Assembly (NCBI GenBank): GCA_964035575.1 | Contig: OZ037925.1 | Location: forward strand, 248,001-312,000 | Reading direction: 5' to 3' | From: Rhynchopus sp. YZ270_cl-10 | Taxonomy: Eukaryota; Euglenozoa; Diplonemea; Diplonemida; Diplonemidae | DNA length: 64,000 nucleotides | Shown here: positions 31,984 through 42,196 of the stretch, one piece after another | Layout of the letters: each line of letters opens with the position of its first letter | How positions within the stretch are numbered: position 1 is the stretch's first letter | The notes under the pieces: generated by a model | Databases searched by the model: none | What the model saw: the letters and a program-made list of their open reading frames with translations, nothing else | What the model was told of the DNA's origin: nothing | Program-made: the position numbers and the translations under genes

Positions 31984-33165
31984 TTACTGCGTGGAGTTGT
32001 CACAACGGTAATTGGACGTGCGGTTCACCATTCTCAAGAAGCGGGAGATGGGGCGGCCAAAGGCGTCCTGTAGATGAGGCGACCAGACCAGGGGGCTGAC
32101 AGCTTCGCCGTTCGTGAGGGTCAGCTCCGACCCGAGAACGATCTCACCCCCCTCAAGCTCGGGGGAAAGGTCACCGGGCTGGGACCAGGTGTAGGAAAAT
32201 ACAGGGTGGTCCTGCGCCGCCATGCTGGCACCACCACCACCACAGCAGCCCTTGCCTTTGACGTAGTCCTTGCACATCCATCCTTTGTTCAAATCCGTTG
32301 TGTTCCCCGGGGGCGAGTTGATGAACCCCCACTCCTGCGCCTTGGAATCCCAGATCTCAACCCAGTTGTGGTTCGGGAGGTTCTTTCCTCCGACCTCACC
32401 GAACATCCCATCTCCTCCGTTCCAACAGCGGGACACATTGGGGTTGGATGACGCAGGGCCAGCCCAGTCTCCGGAATTCCAGCATGGCGCCCCGGTGATG
32501 CGTGCAGGAACTCCCACCGATCTTGCTGTGTACACTAAAAGACCTGCCCAGGCAGTGCAGCTTCCTTCTCCAAAGGCGAGGAAGTCGTAGGGGGAGACGA
32601 CAGGAGGGGAGGTGCTGGAATGCCATTTGAGGGTGAAGTTGGTGTGCCATTCGGTGTAGATGACCTTAGGGGTGATGAGGGTGTCGAGGGCTGCCTTTGT
32701 GTCGCCCGCTTCGGCAGCGTATTTGAAAAACTTCGAGAAGAAGAGACCGCGCCAGTTCTGCACGGAGTCCATGAAGTCGGAGTGCGGCAGGATGTAGGCA
32801 AGTTTCAGCGCAAGAGGCGTCTGCGAGGAGTACGCTGTCGCGTTGTCCGCCATCATAGAGAAGGCAAGCGTGTCGTCAAGCATGGACGTGCCCTGGACGC
32901 TCGAGGCCGGGGGGAGGTATGACAAATCCTTCTCGGGCATGTGGTTCAGCATCCACTCCTTCGCGACGCAGAAGGACAGCTCGTTTTCCGTCTTCGGCTG
33001 ATACGTTGTGGTGCACCGGAAAGTATGCACATCACACACACATGCCTTGCGCTGTTCCTGTACCCAGTCTGGGTACACCCACGTGTCGTTTCCAAAGTCG
33101 GACACCCATGGTTCCCAATCAATAGACGATGCGGCAAGCGCAAAGGTGACGGCTGCGACAGCCAT
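31984..33165 (-). CDS. Secreted transglutaminase-like protein
   Basis: Single exon, 393 residues. The N-terminus MAVAAVTFALAASS is a short hydrophobic signal-like segment. The transglutaminase core has the cysteine in FGEGSCTAWAGLLVYTARSV (about 200-220) followed by GVPARITGAPCW, and the histidine in LPNHNWVEIWDS (about 265). The usual third Asp position appears as Asn in EWGFINSPPGN, which may change the reaction; hydrolase or cross-linking activity cannot be decided. Several N-glycosylation sites (NDT, NAT, NFT, NVS, NTT, NRT, NST) and many Cys support secretion. A short hAT-type element begins 39 bases upstream of the ATG, so the promoter may have been displaced. Only this one gene of its type is present. 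Confidence 0.85.
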   Translation of the reverse strand: MAVAAVTFALAASSIDWEPWVSDFGNDTWVYPDWVQEQRKACVCDVHTFRCTTTYQPKTENELSFCVAKEWMLNHMPEKDLSYLPPASSVQGTSMLDDTLAFSMMADNATAYSSQTPLALKLAYILPHSDFMDSVQNWRGLFFSKFFKYAAEAGDTKAALDTLITPKVIYTEWHTNFTLKWHSSTSPPVVSPYDFLAFGEGSCTAWAGLLVYTARSVGVPARITGAPCWNSGDWAGPASSNPNVSRCWNGGDGMFGEVGGKNLPNHNWVEIWDSKAQEWGFINSPPGNTTDLNKGWMCKDYVKGKGCCGGGGASMAAQDHPVFSYTWSQPGDLSPELEGGEIVLGSELTLTNGEAVSPLVWSPHLQDAFGRPISRFLRMVNRTSNYRCDNSTQ

Positions 33166-33203
33166 AGTAACGTGGTAGTGTGTGGGGTTCTCTGGGTGGA
33201 TTG

Positions 33204-33861
33204 CAGGGTATTAGGGTGGTTAAAAAAACTGGTTTTGAAAACCAGTTTTTCCAAAAACTGGTTTTCAAAAAAAAAAAAAAAAACAGAGAAATCTGGAGGG
33301 GAAAAAAAAACCGACACTTTTCACCAGGCCTTTCTGTAAATGTCGTCCCCAGATTAGGGCGGACTCGATTTTTTTCCCCGCATTTTTTCCCCGCCTGGTA
33401 GAACCGTGGTTGAACCACGGGAGTGCCTTTGTGAAATAGCTGTTCCTTGATTTTTTTTTGCCTGCGGCGCCATTTTTCATTTTTTGCTCCGCAAAAAAGG
33501 GTTCGTTGAGTGGCTCTGTGGTGTAAAAAGCTACATTTTTACACCGTACCCTCAAAATTTTTCGCCTGCGGCGCCATTTTATATTATTTTTTTGCTCCGC
33601 AAAAAAAATATACCGTCCCTATGTTCCCAATGGTCAGCAGCGCCGAAAAATATTTTGAGCAAAAAACAAGCCGACCTCCCCAATCTTGAAATCTGGATTC
33701 CTGGATAAGACACTGACCCCACCCCCGAAAAACCCGAAAAAGGTGACAGTGTCCGTCAACGGTGGAGGTTTTCGCCGGAAAAAATAGTTTTCGCCACCCA
33801 AAAGAGAAAACCAGAAAAACCAGTTTTTTCCGGAATTTTGGATTTTCACCCTAATACCCTG
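33204..33861. mobile_element. Non-autonomous hAT-type element, 658 bp
   Basis: The ends are a perfect 15-bp inverted repeat, CAGGGTATTAGGGTG, flanked by the 8-bp duplication GTGGATTG (33196-33203 and 33862-33869). CAGGG-type ends with an 8-bp duplication are typical of hAT transposons. Subterminal ACTGGTTTT motifs repeat near both ends. The interior has two CCTGCGGCGCCATTTT/TTTTTGCTCCGC modules and no transposase. Confidence 0.92.
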
Positions 33862-35674
33862 GTGGATTGTGTGTTTAAAAAAAAAAAGGCGGAGATTGGC
33901 ACAACTGAGCCGAGGCTACACAACTCCAGTAATTTATCAAAGAATAAAAAAAAGTGCTGTGCGTGTAATGACAGATTGGTTGGCTGTGAGCAGTGCTAAG
34001 GTGATCTGGTGTGACACAAAAAGAGAGGAGCTTTTAGTTGATTCATGTCAAACTACAATACTGAGGCAAAGCTACGCTAATATTTTACAGGGGGCGGGCC
34101 GAATACAAGGGGCGCCCCTTATATTTGGCGTGCCAAATCGGTAAAAATGGGCCAAAATCCCCTCTCCCTCGGGGTGGATTTTTCAGGAGGCGGGTAAGGA
34201 CTCGAGGCCGGAACCCTCGTTTTTCGGCGTTTCCGAAATCCGTCCGGCAAGTGGTGGGGTCATTTCGAAAAAATGGACCAATTTTTAGGTGTTTAAATTT
34301 TCCCCCATTTTTGGCCCTAACACACAGCTTTACCCGTTTTCACTCGGTTTGTACACATTTTCAGGCCATGTTTGACCTGAAAAGCCAGTTCATACGGGCA
34401 CCAGACAGTTGTACGGGTGTTAGTGAGCGGTCCCGCGCGAAGCGCATCCGCGAACTACGTGTAGGAAGTGAAGCTGCTCAGTACGCACATTACATTTGCA
34501 ACCGAAAGAGTGTGCCTTTGTACACCTACTGGTAAAAGACAAGGATCTGCCACTATCTGTGAATTTACCAAAAGCCCCAGCCCCAGGCCACTACATCTCC
34601 TCACTAAAGCAGATAGGTCTATTCTCTTGAACTCCCCTCTTCGTATCGTATGAAACGAAAATAGCGAGTGCAGCGAGTGGGTAAGGAAATTGCCCGCCGC
34701 AGGCGGGTTTTTTTGAAGTAACACTCAAATTTTGCACCTATTTTCTTCCCAACTGACGATTGACACTGGCGGGCAGAGTCAAAAATGGGTTCCCAGAACA
34801 GCAAAAGGGGGTGCCCCTTATATTTAGCGGGCACCCCGCGAAAATTTCCCGAACCCTGGGTGCCCCTTGTATTGGGCATGCCCTTTGTATTTGGCCTGCC
34901 CCTTATATTCGGCCCCCCCCCTGTAGAACTTTTGACATACGTCACAGTAAAGTTCCAAGAAAACCTCCGAGGGACAAACATGAATCTGAAAGGCACTACC
35001 CAAAAAAAAACGAGAGAAAATAGGTGGGGAATACCCCCAACCCACACACAAAGAAATGAGCTTCTTAAAACGGCTTGGCAAACAATCATCTCAAAATACG
35101 CAGAAAGCATGAATCGGGCAGGAACTGCCCAATAAATATAGCGTGAATTGGCCCAACAAAAAACCCTGACTCAATATCCCCAAACAACACGATTTGCTCA
35201 AAAAATTTACTTTTTGAAGAACAATATTTTAGACACATTTGCGGCGGCTCATGTATGATGAATGGATAAGAACACAACAATACAGTACAAGATACTTAAG
35301 TGCGTTTCTCGCCGCACAGTTGCCGTAGCGTTAGTTCGCTGTTGGCTTTCACTTGAAGCCTCAAAAATCTATGCCAAAACCCCGCAAATGGGCAAAGGAA
35401 AAAAAACGAAGAAACACATCTCGTGCACACTAAGAATTGTGAAACGAAGACTGTGTAGCTGGATCGGGGACGCAAAAAGTGCGAATACTTCAGCCACACC
35501 AAATACCGTACAAGGAACGATTCTGGGAGAGAACACTCAGGCGTGTGCGATGCCACGTCGGTGTGTGATGAATAGTACATGAGGGGCAGTGTCTCAGGGC
35601 AAGACAACTGCAAACAAACAGATAACGTCAGGCGATGGGGAAGCAGCAGATTGAGACAAGCCCACAGATAGTTA
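33862..35674. other. Left edge of the UBL-GTW array
   Basis: No gene. After an inverted R4 copy (33890-33941), the flank common to the array begins near 33960 (TGAGCAGTGCTAAGGTGATC). It is interrupted by the insertion 34088-34923 and continues to the 3' UTR of the first array gene. Modules such as AAAAATCTATGCCAAAACCC and AGGCGATGGGGAAGCAGCAG recur downstream of the other copies. Confidence 0.6.
34088..34923. mobile_element. TIR element with TA duplication; empty sites in sister repeats
   Basis: Inserted between AATATTTTA and GAACTTTTGAC; the same join without insert is present at 41005-41020 and 43560-43575 in sister repeat units. The ends are CAGGGGGCGGGCCGAATA and its near-inverse (one mismatch), flanked by TA. 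Subterminal GCCCCTTATATTTGGC-like motifs repeat near 34106, 34812, 34860, 34880 and 34900 and may be transposase sites. The interior has an R7 piece and a stretch like the tail of the Cys-rich remnant at 22868-22935. No transposase gene. Confidence 0.9.
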
Positions 35675-36715
35675 TCAGTCTGAGTCCTCGTCCTCGGAGT
35701 CGGGGTTAGTCTGTTGGGCAAGCTCGAACGCCTTCTCCTCGAAGGCTTTGCAGTCCACGTCCCTGATCAACTCACGGTTGGTAATGCGTGTGAGCGTCAC
35801 ACTGCGGTAATACCTCCACGCTGAGCCTTCCAACCACGTTCCAAAGAGAGTCCGCATCAGGTCGCTTCCGTCGACTTCGTCTTCTTCCATACCGAGGGCA
35901 GCACAGATCTTATCCACCACTGCTATCTCCTCCTCGTCATCACGTGAACGGTCATTGTTACCAAACTGTTTGCAGTAGCACAGCGTGCTCGCGTACAGAC
36001 GAGTCTGCATCAGAGTCAGATTGTCGTGTGTGTCTGTGCTGCCGTTGTCACCATCACATTCCTCTGTCGCAACAGTGAGACGGAACTCTGCTGCTGCAGT
36101 CTCAAGCTCGCTCCACTCCACTCTGCGGCGCTTTGTCTGAGGTGCACTCGAGAGCGAAGGGATAGAGACCACGAAGTCATTCCAGTCAAGGGTCGTGCAC
36201 TGCGAAGCAACCGGCGTGAAGGTAAGACGGACTGATTCAATATTGCGCCACATACTACCCTCGCACCACGTCCCCACCAGTTTGTGGGGCAAGTCTTCGT
36301 CGTAGCCCTCGCCCACGGCAAGCGCCAGCTGCTCAGTATCGACATCTTCATTAGAACAGAGTTGCCTGAACGCACGTAGGTGGATGGCGTACAGTCTGGC
36401 AGTCTCCAGTGACAGATCGTTGAAGTGCTCGGTACGGTAGTTGTCACCGTCATTCTCCCACGTTCTGATGATGTAGCTGTACCCAGGGTGATTATCCTCG
36501 TGCACAGCCACTGTGCTCCCAGCCTCCAACTCCAGTGCGCTGAGAGGGTCAGTGTCCTTTTCTGTGACAAGCCTCTCCCGAATGCGCAGCTCCACGTCAC
36601 CCGCAATGCCGAGCGCTGTGCATGCGGCGCATCTCAAGTCAGACACTGTGGAGTCAGCACTGACCTCGATGACCTCAACCTTCCCTGAGTCGACGTCCCT
36701 CACGTTCAGGTTCAT
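35675..36715 (-). CDS. UBL-GTW family protein, copy A
   Basis: 346 residues from MNLN, whose AAAACAATG context matches other starts here; an ATG 18 codons upstream (36769) is an alternative. Residues 1-70 form a ubiquitin-like domain (MNLNVRDVDSGKVEVIEVSA to LEAGSTVAVH) with no C-terminal Gly-Gly, so a built-in rather than conjugated domain. Two copies of a repeat of about 85-100 residues follow: FNDLSLETARLYAIHLRAF with LVGTWCEGSMWR, then DNLTLMQTRLYASTLCYC with LFGTWLEGSAWR. Each ends in a beta-like SVxLT strand. A basic TKRRRVEW lies between them and the tail is acidic (DSEDEDSD). I do not recognise the repeat. Nuclear location is possible from the basic motif. One of six tandem copies. 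Confidence 0.85.
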   Translation of the reverse strand: MNLNVRDVDSGKVEVIEVSADSTVSDLRCAACTALGIAGDVELRIRERLVTEKDTDPLSALELEAGSTVAVHEDNHPGYSYIIRTWENDGDNYRTEHFNDLSLETARLYAIHLRAFRQLCSNEDVDTEQLALAVGEGYDEDLPHKLVGTWCEGSMWRNIESVRLTFTPVASQCTTLDWNDFVVSIPSLSSAPQTKRRRVEWSELETAAAEFRLTVATEECDGDNGSTDTHDNLTLMQTRLYASTLCYCKQFGNNDRSRDDEEEIAVVDKICAALGMEEDEVDGSDLMRTLFGTWLEGSAWRYYRSVTLTRITNRELIRDVDCKAFEEKAFELAQQTNPDSEDEDSD

Positions 36716-36769
36716 TGTTTTTGTAATGTGTGTTGCAAACTGCTTCGTGTGATTCAGTGAGGGCAGCAT

Positions 36770-37814
36770 GTGTCCTGTGTTCCTCCCGTCCCTTCAGAGG
36801 AGGGCCAGTCAAGACATTCGCAGCTTCGCACTATGGAGGCGGGGAGCGACTGAGCTGCACCGAGGAGGGAAGACTGTCTGCATGGCAGCTACTTTGAACC
36901 GATCATCAAAAGCGAAGAAAGGCTTCTACGATGCACCTCAGACTCTCGTGCAGGGGCACCTCAAAGTTCAGTGTTGTGGGAGGGATGTCGTTGTGTCTTT
37001 GTTGGGGAGGGTTGCTGCTTTTCTTTGAAAAACGAAGACCATGTTCTCCTTTATTGTACACATCAGTATAAACCACTTTGAGGAAGTTGTGTTGCCACCG
37101 AATGCAGTACAGGCACGCAGCAGTCCACAGCAGAATATAGAAGATGTAACATGGTGAAGAAGTGAGGCAACATGGCTCGCACTTACCATTCCTTAAAACT
37201 ACTGTAACGAATGATACTAACAAACGCACAAACATCCATGAGAGAAACAAGAACACAGTGGGGAAGCTATCCACAGTCCTTTGCATGAAAAGGGGACACA
37301 GGGGAGGGTTGAGAAAAGTTCTTTACACACATACGTCCCTGACAGCTGCTTTCGACAAAACACAACACAGCAACTCACATTTGTGTGCTTTGTTGTGTCC
37401 AGTTTCAAAAGCAACCAGGGTGCCGTGCTGAACTGTATCAGGTACAAAAACAGTACTGGTATAGCCTTCATTCTCTTGATAACCGTGCAGTCATCATCTG
37501 CACTGAAAGTTGCCGCAGCGCAAGTTGGCAGTGGATTTCACGCGAAGGCTCAAAAATCTATGCTCAACTCCCGCAAATGGGCAAACAAAAAAGAACAAAT
37601 AAACACGTGCGCCTCTCGTGTACACTAAGAAATGTGAAACAAGTGTCGCACAAGGAACTATTCTGGGAGAGAACACTCAGGCGTGTGCGATGCCACGTCA
37701 GTGTGTGATGAATAGTACATGAGGGGCAGTGTCTCAGGGCAAGACAACTGCAAACAAACAGATACCGTCAGGCGATGGGGAAGCAGCAGATTGAGACAAG
37801 CCCACAGATTGTTA
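36770..37814. other. Spacer between UBL-GTW copies A and B
   Basis: No gene. It is a mosaic of modules shared with other spacers. The first 80 bases (CCTCCCGTCCCTTCAGAGG) recur upstream of copies C, D and F. 36860-37060 matches 45440-45640. 37205-37470 matches 39100-39370 and 45790-46050. 37620-37814 is the shared 3' UTR. Confidence 0.7.
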
Positions 37815-38846
37815 TCAGTCTGAGTCCTCGTCCTCGGAGTCGGGGTTAGTCTGTTGGGCAAGCTGGAACGCCTTCTCCTCGAAGGCTTTGTAGTTCACGT
37901 TCCTGATCAACTCACGGTTGGTAATGCGTGTGAGCGTCACACTGCGGTAATACCTCCACCTTGAGCCTTCCAACCACGTTCCAAAGAGAGTCTGCATCAG
38001 GTCGCTTCCGTCGACTTCGTCTTCTTCCATACCGAGGGCAGCACAGATCTTATCCACCACTGCTATCTCCTCCTCGCCACCACGTGAACGGTCATTGTTA
38101 CCAAACTGTTTGCAGTAGCACAGCGTGCTCGCGTACAGACGAGTCTGCATCAGAGTCAGATTGTCGTGCGTGTCTGTGCGGCCGTCGTCATCATCACATT
38201 CGTCTGTCACAACAGTAAGACGGAACTCTGCTGCTGCAGTCTCGAGCTCGCTCCACTCCACTCTGCGGCGCTTTGTCTGAGGTGCACTCGAGAGCGAAGG
38301 GACAGAGACCACGAAGTCATTCCAGTCAAGGGTCGTGCACTGCGAAGCAGCCGGCGTGAAGGTGAGACGGACTGATTCAAGAGTGCGCCATAAACTATCG
38401 TCTAGCCACCTCCCTATCAGTTCGTGTGGCAAGTCTTCGTCGTAGCCCTCACCCACGGCAAGCGCCAGGTTATCAGGACTGACATGATGAGGAGAGGATT
38501 GCCTGAACACACGTAAGTGGATGGCGTACAGTCTGGCAGTCTCCAGTGACAGATCGTTGAAGTGCTCGGTGTGGGAGTCGTCACCGTGGTAGGCCGACGT
38601 TGTGATGATGTAGCAGTACCCAGGGTGATGATCGTCCGTCTTCTTGGCCTTCTTTCCCTTCTTTGCCTTCTCCTGCTTCTTCGCCGCCTTCTTGGCCCTG
38701 GCGTCCGCACGCTTCTGCTTCTCAGCCTCCTTCACCTTCTTCACTGCAATTCTCACAGCGTCCTTCCTCTTCTTCGCTGCTGCCTTGATCTTCGCAGAGC
38801 GCTTCTCATCAGGCTTGGCAATCGCAATCGACTCGAACCTCGGCAT
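37815..38846 (-). CDS. UBL-GTW family protein, copy B, lysine-rich N-terminus
   Basis: 343 residues. The C-terminal 270 match the two GTW repeats of the other copies (RLYAIHLRVF with LIGRWLDDSLWR; RLYASTLCYC with LFGTWLEGSRWR). The ubiquitin-like domain is absent. In its place are 75 Lys/Ala/Arg-rich residues (KAAAKKRKDAVRIAVKKVKE and KKAAKKQEKAKKGKKAKK), which look like a nuclear or nucleic-acid-binding tail. The 5' flank also differs and holds another lysine-rich coding remnant (38891-39060), so promoter and N-terminus probably came together from another gene. The start context CACAATG fits the local pattern. Confidence 0.85.
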   Translation of the reverse strand: MPRFESIAIAKPDEKRSAKIKAAAKKRKDAVRIAVKKVKEAEKQKRADARAKKAAKKQEKAKKGKKAKKTDDHHPGYCYIITTSAYHGDDSHTEHFNDLSLETARLYAIHLRVFRQSSPHHVSPDNLALAVGEGYDEDLPHELIGRWLDDSLWRTLESVRLTFTPAASQCTTLDWNDFVVSVPSLSSAPQTKRRRVEWSELETAAAEFRLTVVTDECDDDDGRTDTHDNLTLMQTRLYASTLCYCKQFGNNDRSRGGEEEIAVVDKICAALGMEEDEVDGSDLMQTLFGTWLEGSRWRYYRSVTLTRITNRELIRNVNYKAFEEKAFQLAQQTNPDSEDEDSD

Positions 38847-38890
38847 TGTGAGTGTTTGTGGTGTGTTTGGAGCTGTGGGTGGGTGGTCAT

Positions 38891-39060
38891 TTACTTCTTC
38901 GGGGTGCTCTTCTTGGGGGAACCCTTTAACTTCTTGCCCTTCTTCCCCTCTGACTTCTTCGTTTTCTTCGTCACGCTGCCCTAGGACATCTTCGCGTGCT
39001 TCTTGTCCGTCGCCTTGAGCGCATCGTGCACTCCCCCAACTAGTTCAGTCCCACACACAC
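38891..39060 (-). pseudogene. Lysine-rich coding remnant upstream of copy B
   Basis: The frame reads ELVGGVHDALKATDKKHAKM, then a stop, then GSVTKKTKKSEGKKGKKLKG and SPKKSTPKK before a second stop just upstream of copy B. It resembles the tail of a histone-H1-like or other basic protein. It may be the remains of the gene that donated the basic N-terminus of copy B. Confidence 0.4.
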
Positions 39061-39623
39061 CTCCTTAGTCCGCAGCAGAAAACTAATCCTTAAAACTACT
39101 GTAACGAATGATACTAACAAACGCACAAACATCCATGAGAGAAACAAGAACACAGTGGGGAAGCTATCCACAGTCCTTTGCATGAAAAGGGGACACAGGG
39201 GAGGGTGCAGAAAAGTTCTTTACACACATACGTCCCTGACAGCTGCTTTCGACAAAACACAACACAGCAACTCACATTTGTGTGCTTTGTTGTGTCCAGT
39301 TTCAAAAGCAACCAGGGTGCAGTGCTGAACTGTATCAGGTACAAAAACAGTACTGGTATAGCCTTCATTCTCTTGATAACCGTTCAGTCATCATCTGCAC
39401 TCATCCTTGACACATCAAAGGGGTAAAACTAAGGTAGGTTCTCGGCTTTCAAAACCGCACAAGGAACTATTCTGGGAGAGAACACTCAGGCGTGTGCGAT
39501 GCCACGTCAGTGTGTGATGAACAGTACATGAGGGGCAGTGTCTCAGGGCAAGACAACTGCAAACAAACAGATAACGTCAGGCGATGGGGAAGCAGCAGAT
39601 TGAGACAAGCCCACAGATAGTTA
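39061..39623. other. Spacer between copies B and C
   Basis: No gene. 39085-39390 is nearly identical to 37190-37480. A short unique join (CATCCTTGACACATCAAAGG) follows, and then the shared 3' UTR module begins near 39455. Confidence 0.7.
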
Positions 39624-40685
39624 TCAGTCTGAGTCCTCGTCCTCGGAGTCGGGGTTAGTCTGTTGGGCAAGCTGGAACGCCTTCTCCTCGAAGGCTTCGC
39701 TGTCCACGTCCCTGATCAAATCACGGTTGGTAATGCGTGTGAGCGTCACACTGCGGTAATACCCCCACCTTGAGCCTTCCAACCACGTTCCAAAGAGAGT
39801 CCGCATCAGGTCGCTTCCGTCGACTTCGTCTTCTTCCATACCGAGGGCAGCACAGATCTTACCCACCACTGCTATCTCCTCCACGTCATCACGTGAACGG
39901 TCATTCTTAGCAAACTGTTTGCAGTAGCACAGCGTGCTCGCGTACAGACGAGTCTGCATCAGAGTCAGATTGTCGTGTGTCTCTGTGCGGCAGGAGTAAC
40001 CATCATATTCCTCTGTCTCAACAGTAAGACGGAAGTCTGCTGCTGCAGTCTCGAGCTCGCTCCACTCCACTCTGCGGCGCTTTGTCTGAGGTGCACTCGA
40101 GAGCGAAGGGACAGAGACCACGAAGTCATTCCAGTCAAGGGTCGTGCACTGCGAAGCAATCGGCGTGAAGGTGAGACGGACTGATTCAATATTGCGCCAC
40201 ATCATATCGTCATTCCAGGTCCCTATCAGTATGCGCATCAGGTCTTCGTCGTAGTCCTCGCCCACGGCAAGCGCCAGCTGTTCAGTACCGTACACAGCAA
40301 TACCGCAATCTTGAGTAGTAGAGAGTTGCCTGAATCCGCGAAAGTGGATGGCGTACAGTCTGGCATCCTCCAGTGACAGATCGTTGAAGTAGTCGGTATG
40401 GTAGTCCACGTCGCCGTTCTCACACGTTGTGATAACGTAGCTGTACCGAGGGAGATGATCCTCGGTCTCGTGCACAGCCACTGTGCTCCCAGCCTCCAAC
40501 TCCAGTGCGCTGAGAGGGTCAGTGTCCTTTTCTGTGACAAGCCTCTCCCGAATGCGCAGCTCCACGTCACCCGCAATGCCGAGCGCTGTGCATGCGGCGC
40601 ATCTCAAGTCAGACACTGTGGAGTCAGCACTGACCTCGATGACCTCAACCTTCCCTGAGTCGACGTCCCTCACGTTCAGGTTCAT
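39624..40685 (-). CDS. UBL-GTW family protein, copy C
   Basis: 353 residues from MNLN (upstream ATG at 40739 possible). The ubiquitin-like first 70 residues are identical to copy A. It has the longest first GTW repeat, with an extra loop (STTQDCGIAVYGTEQ), and its motif reads LIGTWNDDMMWR. The second repeat has LFGTWLEGSRWG. Differences from sisters cluster in the loop before FNDLSLEDARLYA and just before the LALAVGE helix. Basic TKRRRVEW and the acidic tail are kept. Function unknown. Confidence 0.85.
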   Translation of the reverse strand: MNLNVRDVDSGKVEVIEVSADSTVSDLRCAACTALGIAGDVELRIRERLVTEKDTDPLSALELEAGSTVAVHETEDHLPRYSYVITTCENGDVDYHTDYFNDLSLEDARLYAIHFRGFRQLSTTQDCGIAVYGTEQLALAVGEDYDEDLMRILIGTWNDDMMWRNIESVRLTFTPIASQCTTLDWNDFVVSVPSLSSAPQTKRRRVEWSELETAAADFRLTVETEEYDGYSCRTETHDNLTLMQTRLYASTLCYCKQFAKNDRSRDDVEEIAVVGKICAALGMEEDEVDGSDLMRTLFGTWLEGSRWGYYRSVTLTRITNRDLIRDVDSEAFEEKAFQLAQQTNPDSEDEDSD

Positions 40686-40739
40686 TGTTTTTGTAATGTG
40701 TGTTGCAAACTGCTTCGTGTGATTCAGTGAGGGCAGCAT

Positions 40740-42196
40740 GTGTCCTGTGTTCCTCCCGTCCCTTCAGAGGAGGGCCAGTCAAGACCTTCGCAGCTTCGCA
40801 CTATGGAGGTGGGGAGCGACTGAGCTGCACTACCGACAATGATGAGGAAAGGAATCACCTGCCTGGGGTCCGTAAGTGACAGTCAGGGTGTTGCAGTGAC
40901 AGTTGCTTGGCAGTGAGCAGTGCTAAGGTGATCTGGTGTGACACAAAAGAGAGGAGCTTTCAGTTGATTCATGTCAAACTACAGGACTGAGGCAAAGCTG
41001 TGCTAATAATATTTTAGAACTTTTGACATACGTCACAGAAACGTTCCAAGAAAACCTCCGAGGGCAAACATGAATCTGAAAGGTACTACCCAAAAAAACG
41101 AGAGAAAATAGGTGGGCAATACCCCCAACCCACACACAATCGCACATGAACCACCAATAAATATGGCGCGAATTGGCCCAAAACAGTTTCCTGACTCAAT
41201 ATCACCGAACAACACAATTTGGCAAGGATATCTCTAAATCCGACCCTTTTTGGCCAAATTCCGAAATCCAAATCCAAAAAATTCCCTGTTTTTTTGATAC
41301 AGTTTTTGGGCTGTTTTTTGACTTTTTTGCGGGGGAAAAAAAATTTTCCCACAAACCTTTTTCGACATGTTGACAGGGCTCTTGCTAATCACCCCTTTTG
41401 GCCAAAACGGGGTGATTTGGGGTACCGAGCTTTCCCCCCGTAAAAGCGGTCGCTGCGCGCGCGTCGCGCGCGCGACTCCCTGCCAGTGCAGGGAGGTGAG
41501 GCTTCTTCCCTCTGATGCACAAAATCGTAGAAGGCTGGTGGGGAGAGTGAACCACGATCCACCGTGGGTGTCAGCCTTATCAGTAACCCCAGTACATTTA
41601 TGTAAGAAAAGGTAGTCAAGGCACCCAAAGGTTCTGGCGAAGCCACGGTACGCAACATTTCTAAAAAATGTTGACATAAAATGGCACTGTCGTTGGTAAT
41701 TATCGTCAGGAAAATGCCCACGCGGGAAATTGGCGCCTCAATACATTATTGCCATCAATTTTGCTTCCATATTTTGTTAAAGCGAAAGAGTCTGGCGAAG
41801 CCACGGTACGCAACATTTGAGATCTCCTCCGTCTTCCAACCCTCATAATAGAATGCGATTGACACGTCTTCTCCTTCTTCTTGTGCACAACCTCAAATGT
41901 CTCCGATGCTGGACGTTTGACTGCAACTGACGCGAACATCTGCACCCACAACAACTACAGCAACTGTCTGGACCAGCAGGACCAATTTTTTTCTCGAAAA
42001 TATACACTAAGAAATACGAAACAAGTGTCGCACAAGGAACTATTCTGGGAGAGAACACTCAGGCGTGTGCGATGCCACGTCAGTGTGTGATGAATAGTAC
42101 ATGAGGGGCAGTGTCTCAGGGCAAGACAACTGCAAACAAACAGATAACGTCAGGCGATGGGGAAGCAGCAGATTGAGACAAGTTTACAGATAGTTA
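40740..42196. other. Spacer between copies C and D, with unrelated insert
   Basis: No gene. The shared upstream module (40740-41220) matches 43300-43830, then breaks off at about 41220. 41221-41830 is foreign to the array: it has TTTTTGGCCAAA palindromes, an alternating GCGCGCG run near 41460, and two copies of TGGCGAAGCCACGGTACGCA (41635 and 41793), a motif also inverted at 19325. Near 41840-41990 is another unique piece. The shared 3' UTR resumes near 42000. Confidence 0.6.

Noticed and set aside
37281-37628. Plus-strand frames in UBL-GTW spacers, recurring at 39178 and 45856
   Set aside because: Repeated only because the spacer modules are duplicated; ends and frames differ among copies and there is no domain.
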